From positions 1 through 5,175 of the forward strand of contig WRNI01000080.1 in the NCBI GenBank assembly GCA_009776695.1: a DNA stretch of 5,175 nucleotides, read 5' to 3'. The notes beneath the pieces are model-generated. The model did no database searches. It was not told the DNA's origin and saw nothing but the letters and a program-made list of their open reading frames with translations. A program made the translations under genes and the position numbers. Source of the DNA: Methanomassiliicoccaceae archaeon. Lineage in GTDB: Archaea; Thermoplasmatota; Thermoplasmata; Methanomassiliicoccales; Methanomethylophilaceae. The first letter of the stretch is position 1. Each line of letters opens with the position of its first letter. This document shows, piece after piece, positions 1-5,175 of the stretch.

Positions 1-3000
1 CCCGCCGGTACGGGACGCAACGAAACGATATGCAATATGATCTCCGACGCGGTGTACAGCGGAAGGACGGTCCTTTTCGTCTCTGAGAACGATGCATCGC
101 TCGCGTCCGTGAAAGAACGCATGGGCGAAGCGGGCATCGGAAGGATGTGCCTTCATCTGAACTCCGGGAACGCGGACAAGAAACGGGTGCTCGACCATTT
201 CCGTAATGTTACGGATTCAGCGTGCAGATCGTACGTCGACGGATACAGGTCCGTTTCCGATGATATTGATAAGATGTACAATGACCTGAGCAGTACGCTG
301 CTCTCTCTTCACAGAATGACGAATTCGGGGGTGAGCATATTCGACGTTATGATGCGTTACAATAACGTACGCGACAAAAAAGCGGAGATCATTGAGTTCC
401 CCGAGAAACTTATCGTATCCGCCGTTCCCGGCTCAACAGAAAAATGGGAGGGCATGGTCGGCGATCTCATAACAGCCGCGAGAACACTGGGACATCCGTC
501 CGAACACCCGTTATCGGACACCGGGATAACCGAATTCAATCCCGAGACCGCCGATGCCGTGACGAACGCGCTGAACGAATGGATCGGCGCCGCCGAGGAC
601 GCGGAGGAGTCGCTGATGTCATTACTGTCATCGGTTGAACTGAACGATACCGCGGACGCGGACGGCCTTGCCGGTTCGCTGCTTGATCTGGGCGCTATAC
701 CGAAGGACATCGCGGGCAGCGCATCCGCAACGCGAACCAGCGAAATGATACACGAACTTTCCGAAGCGGTAACATCATCTTTCGGCGTGTTCGTCGAAAT
801 GAGCGGCAGGCTCGGGATGAACACCATAGAAGACGGTATAAGAATTGCGGAGGAGCATCATGACCGCATGCGCTCCGCCCTTGACGGACTTATTGATATA
901 CGAATTCCAGATGCCGATACCGGCCTGATAGAAAAGTACGCGAACGATATCCTTGCCGTGAAGGAGAGGATGCTCGCATCCCTTACATTGCTGAAGGAGG
1001 CGAGAAAGGAATGGAAGGATCCCGCGCTGTCGCTTGACACCAGGGACCTTATGCGCCGCTGGAAAGAGATAGCGGGAAAAAGGCTGTTCTCGGGCGGTGC
1101 CAAGAAAGCGTTCGTGAAAGAACTGTCGGAATATATGAAGAACGGCGACGCGACGTTCGACAGTCTGCCGAGTTATGTACGAAGCGTGGAAAATTACATT
1201 TCCGCGATGAATGAGATCAAAAGATCGCTGTCGTCGCTTGACGTCAGCGACAGCACGTACGGATCATTGGCCGACAGCGTCAGATCGCTGAGAAAAACAT
1301 ATGAGATAACGCGGTCAAAACTGAACGCCCTGAAAGAGCACGGCGACGCGGATAAGATATGCGAAATATTCTCATGCGGTCCCGAGGTGGAGAAGAACGC
1401 GTCGAGATACATCGCGGCAAGAAAAGAACTGTCGTCGAAACGCAGAAGCGTTGAGGACCTCCTTATAACAAATATTTCAAAGATAACGGATAACGACACA
1501 ATTGAGGAGTGGAAGGCGCTGGCTGAAAAGTGGGCCGGCAATATGAACAGAGCCGAAGAGATCACAGCGTGGAACAAATGCAGGAAAGCGCTTGCTGACG
1601 AGGGGCTTGAATGCGTTGCCAACGCATACGTTAACGGAATGGACCACGATACCGTGATGCCGTCGTTCATCGTCTCTCTGAACAAGTATCTTATGGATTC
1701 GTACATCTCCCGCGAACCCTCTCTTTCGAAGTTTGACAGAACGGCATTCGAAGAGAACGCGGCGAGATTCAGAGAAATGTCGGGAACGTTCGCAGAGATG
1801 TCAAGGGCGGAGCTTAAAGCGGTCGCCGCGTCAAGGGTTTATGACGTAATATCGGAAGAACGGCCGGAGATCGTGTCGTTAAAGAATATGATAGCCACCG
1901 CCGGAAGAGGAATAACGATACGGAGTCTGTTATCTGAGATTAAAGGTATGATGTCCGCCGTTTGTCCGTGCATGATGATGTCCCCGTCGTCTGTCTCACG
2001 TTATCTTGATCATAACGTGTCATTCGACCTTGTGATAATAGACTCGGAGCAGATGATGACGCACAGGGCCGTCGATCTGATGACGCGGGGCAAAGAGGTT
2101 GTTATCGCAGGCGACATAATGCGGCCGCCCGGCGTTACAGCGAGCAACGCAGAAAAAGATGACCTGATGAACGACTGCCTTTCCGTTCAGATGCCGGTAC
2201 TCGGTCTGGAATGGAATTACAGACCGGAAAAATTAACAGAATTCACAAACTCATATTTCTACGGAACGAGAATGAGAACATTCCCGCCAGCGATTAAAGA
2301 AGGACCGAGGATCGCCGTTACTTACTCGGACGGCACATATGACAGAACCTCCAAACGGAACGACACGGAGGCGGAGGCTGTTGTACGGTATGTGATGGAC
2401 CGTCTTAAAGAAGGAAAGGGAAGGAGCATCGGCGTCGTAACGTTCAGCGAGGCACAGAAAGAATTAATTAACGATGTGCTTGGCAGCGAGCTTGCGAGGC
2501 ATCCGCATTCCGGGTCGGTGATCACAGATACCGGGGACGGTATATTCGTCACCGATGCGGGATCTCTCCGCAGCCGTGACCGCGATACGATAGTAATGTC
2601 ATTGCTAATAGGTAAAGATCCGTCGGGACGTCTTACGACGGACCTTTCGCCGTTCAGCAGAGCTGACGGCGAAAAGGTACTGAAGGACGCGGTCTCATGT
2701 GCGAACCGTAACGTAATGGTATTCTCGTCGCTGCGGCCGGACGATCTTGCCGATAACGAAACAAACGGCATAAAGGCGCTGAGATCGCTTTTAGAATACA
2801 CGGAAAAAGGAATGCCTGAAAAAGAGAAGAAAAAGAATGAATTGCGGGCCATGATATCGAAGGCCGTCGCCGCCAAAGGATACGAAGTTCACGAGAACGT
2901 CGGCCTTTCGGACGCGGCGGTGGACATAGGCGTCGTCGACCCGGAATACAAGGACCGTTACATTCTGGGCATCCTTCTTGACAACGGCGCGTTCATGATG

Positions 3001-3807
3001 TCCGATGCGGCCGACACGGAATTTGTGTTAAAGAATATGCTTGAAGAGAGAGGGTGGGCGCTTCATCACGTATGGACAACGGACTGGATGAACGGCCGCG
3101 AAAAAGAAACGGAGCGCATTGTCAGCGAAATAAAGAAGAGGCTCAATGAAAAGGACCGCTGGACGCCGAGGATGAAAGAGCAGAAAAAAGCGGACATAAA
3201 AATAATAACAAAAGTGTCCGCGTCGGGAACGGCGAGCAGACCGGCGCCGCGCATCAGGTGCGTGTACAAAAAAGCGGACCTGGAAGAGAAGACCGTAAGT
3301 CTTGAGGCATTATTCTCGAACAGCAGCAGGAGCATGATAGAACGCGATATAATAAAGGTCATCGAAACGGAATCGCCTGTCGCCGACACGGCGGTGGCGC
3401 AAAGGCTCGCTGACGCTTACGGTCTGCGTATATCGCCGAAGCTGCTTGATCACCTGACGGCGATGATAGCCAACGTGAACGCCTATTCCACGATAACACC
3501 ATGGAACTCTAGGATATTGTGGAAAGAGATGCAGAGCGATCACGATTCATACCGCGTACCGGCGGAAGGTGATACACGGAACGTAAAAGAAATTGCCGCC
3601 GAGGAGATAACGAATGCGATCATCGATATCATTACCGCGGAGCCCGACATACTTGCCGATGATCTGATAGCATCAGTCGCATCGCTGTTCGGTGCCGGTG
3701 ACATTGACAGCGCAGGGAACATCATCGCCAAATGCATTGACATTGCGATAGAAAAGAAAATGATAAAGAGGAACAGCAACGGCAACGTTTCGTTATACAT
3801 CGTCTGA
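1..3807 (+). CDS. SF1 helicase-nuclease family protein (DUF4011/DUF3320 type), catalytically degenerate, 5'-partial
   Basis: The frame is open from base 1, so the start lies upstream; ATG at 37 is internal, since the P-loop precedes it. Residues here are counted from base 1 (1268 visible). Seen in order: a P-loop relic PAGTGRNET (1-9); VLFVSEN (24-30); CLHLNSGNADKK from 50; a long helical, probably coiled-coil insert (about 80-640); MSPSSVSRYL (660-669); FDLVIIDSEQ (675-684) at Walker B; GDIMRPPG (704-711) at motif III; LEWNYRP (736-742); IGVVTFSEAQ (810-819); SLRSRDRD (855-862) at motif V; AVSCANR (897-903) at motif VI; FSSLRP (908-913). A Vsr/MTES_1575-like nuclease fold follows (about 950-1045, ending GWALHHVWTTDW), then DUF3320-like winged-helix modules (about 1101-1177 and 1198-1268). 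Active relatives couple ATP-driven translocation on nucleic acid to cleavage, and a DUF4011-helicase-Vsr member is reported as anti-phage. Here Walker A Lys is Arg, the DEAS box reads DSEQ, both motif VI Arg are lost and the nuclease Glu is Leu, so ATPase and nuclease activity are unlikely. The family call is confident; the function is inferred. Confidence 0.85.
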   Translation, partial: PAGTGRNETICNMISDAVYSGRTVLFVSENDASLASVKERMGEAGIGRMCLHLNSGNADKKRVLDHFRNVTDSACRSYVDGYRSVSDDIDKMYNDLSSTLLSLHRMTNSGVSIFDVMMRYNNVRDKKAEIIEFPEKLIVSAVPGSTEKWEGMVGDLITAARTLGHPSEHPLSDTGITEFNPETADAVTNALNEWIGAAEDAEESLMSLLSSVELNDTADADGLAGSLLDLGAIPKDIAGSASATRTSEMIHELSEAVTSSFGVFVEMSGRLGMNTIEDGIRIAEEHHDRMRSALDGLIDIRIPDADTGLIEKYANDILAVKERMLASLTLLKEARKEWKDPALSLDTRDLMRRWKEIAGKRLFSGGAKKAFVKELSEYMKNGDATFDSLPSYVRSVENYISAMNEIKRSLSSLDVSDSTYGSLADSVRSLRKTYEITRSKLNALKEHGDADKICEIFSCGPEVEKNASRYIAARKELSSKRRSVEDLLITNISKITDNDTIEEWKALAEKWAGNMNRAEEITAWNKCRKALADEGLECVANAYVNGMDHDTVMPSFIVSLNKYLMDSYISREPSLSKFDRTAFEENAARFREMSGTFAEMSRAELKAVAASRVYDVISEERPEIVSLKNMIATAGRGITIRSLLSEIKGMMSAVCPCMMMSPSSVSRYLDHNVSFDLVIIDSEQMMTHRAVDLMTRGKEVVIAGDIMRPPGVTASNAEKDDLMNDCLSVQMPVLGLEWNYRPEKLTEFTNSYFYGTRMRTFPPAIKEGPRIAVTYSDGTYDRTSKRNDTEAEAVVRYVMDRLKEGKGRSIGVVTFSEAQKELINDVLGSELARHPHSGSVITDTGDGIFVTDAGSLRSRDRDTIVMSLLIGKDPSGRLTTDLSPFSRADGEKVLKDAVSCANRNVMVFSSLRPDDLADNETNGIKALRSLLEYTEKGMPEKEKKKNELRAMISKAVAAKGYEVHENVGLSDAAVDIGVVDPEYKDRYILGILLDNGAFMMSDAADTEFVLKNMLEERGWALHHVWTTDWMNGREKETERIVSEIKKRLNEKDRWTPRMKEQKKADIKIITKVSASGTASRPAPRIRCVYKKADLEEKTVSLEALFSNSSRSMIERDIIKVIETESPVADTAVAQRLADAYGLRISPKLLDHLTAMIANVNAYSTITPWNSRILWKEMQSDHDSYRVPAEGDTRNVKEIAAEEITNAIIDIITAEPDILADDLIASVASLFGAGDIDSAGNIIAKCIDIAIEKKMIKRNSNGNVSLYIV

Positions 3808-3952
3808 ATTGATAAATTGGAGGAAAATTTTCGACATAATTAAATACAGAACATGCGTAACACTATTCACAGGTATGTCCTAACCTAGGGATCATATCCT
3901 AATAATCACGACCATGCAAAACCTTGCGAGGGTTCAGTATTAAACCGGTATG
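3808..3952. other. AT-rich intergenic stretch without a gene
   Basis: No credible coding frame is seen between the helicase-like gene's stop and the 3953 hairpin. The stretch contains an orphan ribosome-binding-site-like GGAGG (3819-3823) with no start codon at a useful distance, an AT-rich TATA-like ATAATTAAATA (3836-3846), and a small hairpin (3920-3934) whose 3' arm GGTT can alternatively pair with AACC at 3943-3946. None of these is sufficient for a functional call. Confidence 0.5.
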
Positions 3953-3986
3953 CTATCCAAGGGAGGATTGTGCCTCCTTTGGATAG
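3953..3986. repeat. 14-bp inverted repeat (strong hairpin)
   Basis: CTATCCAAGGGAGG (3953-3966) and CCTCCTTTGGATAG (3973-3986) are inverted copies around the loop ATTGTG. The only imperfection is position 3961 against 3978. It is a G-U pair in RNA from the + strand but an A-C mismatch in RNA from the - strand, so the fold is better on the + transcript. No T-run follows on either side, so this is not a textbook terminator. It begins 9 bases beyond the stop of the low-GC minus-strand frame. It may be a weak terminator or RNA-processing structure, the end of a lost mobile element, or part of a small RNA. Confidence 0.75.
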
Positions 3987-3994
3987 AATGCCTT

Positions 3995-4540
3995 TCAAAG
4001 TTCTAATCTTTCCACGTTTCTCTTTTGCTTGATAAATATTTCAAGTATCTCTTCCGCAGACCTGTTGAACGGGAAGAAATAATCCTCTTTCTCTGGATTT
4101 TTTCCAATTATTTTACTGTCCAGATTTGGATCAAAAATTTTAACACCGCCACAAATCGTATACGCAAGATCGTAAATGGGATCCATACCGGATTCTAACA
4201 TCTCTTTCTGCCCCTGTATCTGTCCGGCTGAAACATAGATAATGGGTCTGTGAAGATGATCTCTTAGATCATAGTTGGTATAGGTTCTGTTAGACTTCTG
4301 TTTGATAGATTTTAGATCCGGGTTGCCAATGTAATGGAAATACGTTTCATCATCAGAGATCTTCTCTTCATAGTGAATTATCTTCTTTAGAGTGTTCTCA
4401 TTGATATATGCCTTCTCTTTTTTTATGAAGAACTCCAAATTTCTGACAAATAGGTGGATCGCATTGACGTAGCGTGGCTGTAAAGACGAGCATGACTCAG
4501 AAATGCTCGTTTCAAACCTAGACCATAAGAAAAGTAACAA
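3995..4540 (-). pseudogene. Unrecognised low-GC gene, probably a 5'-truncated remnant
   Basis: The minus frame is open from 4642 to a TGA at 3995-3997. Its protein-like part begins near 4480-4510 and reads as a charged, soluble, mixed helix/strand domain, with stretches such as KKIIHYEEKISDDETYFHY, YDLRDHLHRPIIYVSAGQ, DPIYDLAYTICGGVKIFDP and a C-terminal FFPFNRSAEEILEIFIKQKR. I see no membrane segment, zinc site or known catalytic motif, and I do not recognise the family. No good start exists. The first in-frame candidate is a GTG at 4642 inside the neighbouring gene; TTG codons at 4540 and 4438 have no ribosome-binding site; the first in-frame ATG is far inside the domain (the Met of the MLESGMDPIYD stretch). 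Residues coded from 4510-4642 look like read-through of the neighbour's terminator and 3' end. Sampled lines are 28-35% GC against 53-57% in the helicase-like gene, which suggests transfer followed by loss of the 5' part. It could instead be a short intact gene using TTG at 4438 (147 codons). Confidence 0.45.
4484..4512. repeat. Inverted repeat at the 5' edge of the low-GC frame
   Basis: ACGAGCAT (4486-4493) and ATGCTCGT (4503-4510) are perfect inverted copies around the loop GACTCAGAA. A G-T and an A-T pair extend the stem outward to 4484 and 4512. It lies where the protein-like character of the low-GC minus frame starts, between that frame and the neighbouring gene's terminator. There is no T-run directly after it on either strand. 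It may mark the end of an inserted segment or be a leftover terminator, or it may simply be chance. Confidence 0.5.
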
Positions 4541-4569
4541 AGAAAGTGAAAGCCGGCCAAAAGGCCGGC
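4530..4569 (-). terminator. Hairpin plus T-rich terminator of the SPFH/zinc-ribbon gene
   Basis: Nine bases after the TGA of the minus-strand gene lies a perfect 7-bp stem, GCCGGCC/GGCCGGC (4552-4558 and 4563-4569), with a four-base loop. In the minus transcript it is followed by an interrupted U-rich tract (UUUCACUUUCUUUGUUACUUUUC, on the complement of about 4529-4551). A GC stem followed by U-rich RNA fits an intrinsic terminator, and U-rich tracts also terminate archaeal RNA polymerase. It should end this transcript before it reaches the low-GC frame. Confidence 0.75.
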
Positions 4570-4577
4570 GTTTATTC

Positions 4578-5175
4578 TCAGCTGAGCTGTTCCGAACAGT
4601 ACGGGCAGAACTTGGGCGGCTTCGGTAAATTAAGTTCCTCACCGCAGTACGGGCATTTCGAGAATGCCTTTCCGCCGCCTGACGGCGATGCCGCGGCCGG
4701 CTGCTCTGCCGCCGTCGCGGATTGCGCCTGCTGTACCACCGGCGGTTTGCCGCATTCTTTACAGAACTTGAACGGATAGTCGTTCAGCACCCCGCAATGC
4801 GGGCAAAGTACCTTCTGCGTCTGCTGCTGCTGTCCCTGCTGCTGCTGTTGATTAAGATTCTGATACATCTGCGGGAACAGCATCATGCCCGCGCCTATCG
4901 CCGCGCCTCCGGATGAGTTTCCGATCGCGGCCGACATACGGTCCATTGATTCGTACTGTCTCAGCTCCTTTCCTGCGGCGGTCTGCTGCCTCATGAACTC
5001 GTTCAGGTTCTCACGGTACTTCTCCTCGGTGTCGACGTTCGCTATCTTGAACGCAACAAGTTCCATACCTCTCTGCGTGAAATATTCCGCTATCGATACC
5101 ATCGTCACCGACGACGCTTTTTCCAGATTCGTGTAAACGTCGGTGAAATACTGTTTCGAAAGCTGCTGCATGATC
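4578..5175 (-). CDS. SPFH (band 7)-type protein with two C-terminal zinc ribbons, 5'-partial
   Basis: The frame is open through the window edge (ATC, Ile, precedes the Met at 5171), so the N-terminal part, which should hold most of the SPFH domain, is missing. Residues here are counted from that Met. Residues 1-72 (TDVYTNLEKASS, then YFTQRGMELVAFKIANVD, then a charged helix) match the end of an SPFH domain and its helical extension, as in YdjI/'virion core protein'-like proteins. A Gly/Ala/Met-rich segment (about 84-105) follows, then a Gln tract (108-117). Two zinc ribbons with CxxC pairs come last: C123/C126 with C137/C140, and C173/C176 with C189/C192. They are joined by an Ala/Gln/Pro/Ser/Gly linker. 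SPFH proteins form oligomeric scaffolds, often at membranes; the cytosolic zinc ribbons probably bind protein or nucleic acid partners. The specific role is unknown. The gene converges on the helicase-like gene and has its own terminator, so no operon link is implied. Confidence 0.8.
   Translation of the reverse strand, partial: IMQQLSKQYFTDVYTNLEKASSVTMVSIAEYFTQRGMELVAFKIANVDTEEKYRENLNEFMRQQTAAGKELRQYESMDRMSAAIGNSSGGAAIGAGMMLFPQMYQNLNQQQQQGQQQQTQKVLCPHCGVLNDYPFKFCKECGKPPVVQQAQSATAAEQPAAASPSGGGKAFSKCPYCGEELNLPKPPKFCPYCSEQLS
4821..4850 (-). repeat. Short CAG/CAA repeat encoding a Gln-rich linker
   Basis: On the minus strand this reads CAA, four CAG, GGA, four CAG, giving QQQQQGQQQQ in the linker between the Gly/Met-rich segment and the first zinc ribbon of the SPFH-type protein. 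Near-pure trinucleotide runs are prone to slippage, so the linker length may vary between strains without breaking the frame. Confidence 0.8.

Noticed and set aside
357..2876. Several long minus-strand open frames inside the helicase-like gene (357-827, 858-1103, 1194-1706, 2322-2876)
   Set aside because: They are Ser/Ala/Phe-rich, show no domain or ribosome-binding site, and lie opposite a frame with clear family motifs; they are codon-bias shadows.
3066..3800. Minus-strand frames opposite the tail of the helicase-like gene (3066-3389, 3310-3543, 3540-3800)
   Set aside because: They overlap each other and the recognised DUF3320-like tail; no independent coding evidence.
3819..3846. Orphan GGAGG ribosome-binding-site-like sequence after the helicase-like gene
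   Set aside because: No start codon at a useful spacing and no open frame follows; at most a trace of a lost downstream gene.
3915..3950. GGTTCA...AACC resembling a tRNA T-arm
   Set aside because: The stem and loop lengths do not fit a T-arm, and no acceptor, D or anticodon arm can be built around it.
3961..4033. Tiny plus-strand frame starting GTG within the 3953-3986 hairpin loop (about 20 codons)
   Set aside because: The spacing from GGGAGG is too short, the site is buried in the stem, and the frame runs antisense into the low-GC gene without any recognisable peptide.
4552..4569. GCCGGCC/GGCCGGC as a mobile-element end
   Set aside because: It stands nine bases after the stop codon with a U-rich tract on the same transcript, which is explained better as a terminator.
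4546..5136. Plus-strand frames opposite the SPFH/zinc-ribbon gene (4546-4779, 4722-4916, 4885-5136)
   Set aside because: The minus strand encodes clear CxxC zinc ribbons here; the plus frames are Leu/Ala-rich shadows, partly from the CTG repeat.
1..5175. CRISPR array or direct-repeat array
   Set aside because: No spaced repeats of 20 bases or more are seen; the only tandem repeat is the short CAG run.

Overview
The window holds two genes cut by its edges that converge on an AT-rich stretch of about 770 bases. Both have moderately high GC (sampled lines of the first are about 53-57%). They use ATA for Ile and AGA/AGG for Arg freely, and the proteins are rich in Met. This would fit an archaeon of the Thermoplasmata/Methanomassiliicoccales kind, but that is only a guess from codon style. 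No rRNA, tRNA or marker gene confirms it.

Bases 1-3807 (+) carry the C-terminal 1268 residues of a very large protein of the family of SF1 helicases with DUF4011, a Vsr/MTES_1575-like nuclease and DUF3320. The family architecture is followed in order: P-loop, the strand after it, a long helical insert, Walker B, helicase motifs III to VI, a PD-(D/E)xK-type nuclease fold, and winged-helix-like tail modules. Almost every catalytic residue is replaced while the structural residues and the reading frame are kept. The protein therefore looks like a catalytically dead version (pseudoenzyme) of a helicase-nuclease family that has been linked to phage defence. This is the most interesting point of the window.

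Bases 3808-3994 are non-coding and AT-rich, and hold a strong 14-bp hairpin (3953-3986). Bases 3995 to about 4540 (-) hold an open frame of very different base composition (sampled lines 28-35% GC). It has no credible start codon and no recognised family, and is probably the 5'-truncated remnant of a foreign gene. A second perfect hairpin (4484-4512) lies at its ragged 5' end.

Bases 4578-5175 (-) encode the C-terminal part of an SPFH (band 7)-type protein with a Gly/Met-rich segment, a Gln-rich linker and two C-terminal zinc ribbons. A clear hairpin plus T-rich terminator follows it (4530-4569). The two main genes are convergent and need not be functionally linked; the islet between them looks like a site of insertion and decay.
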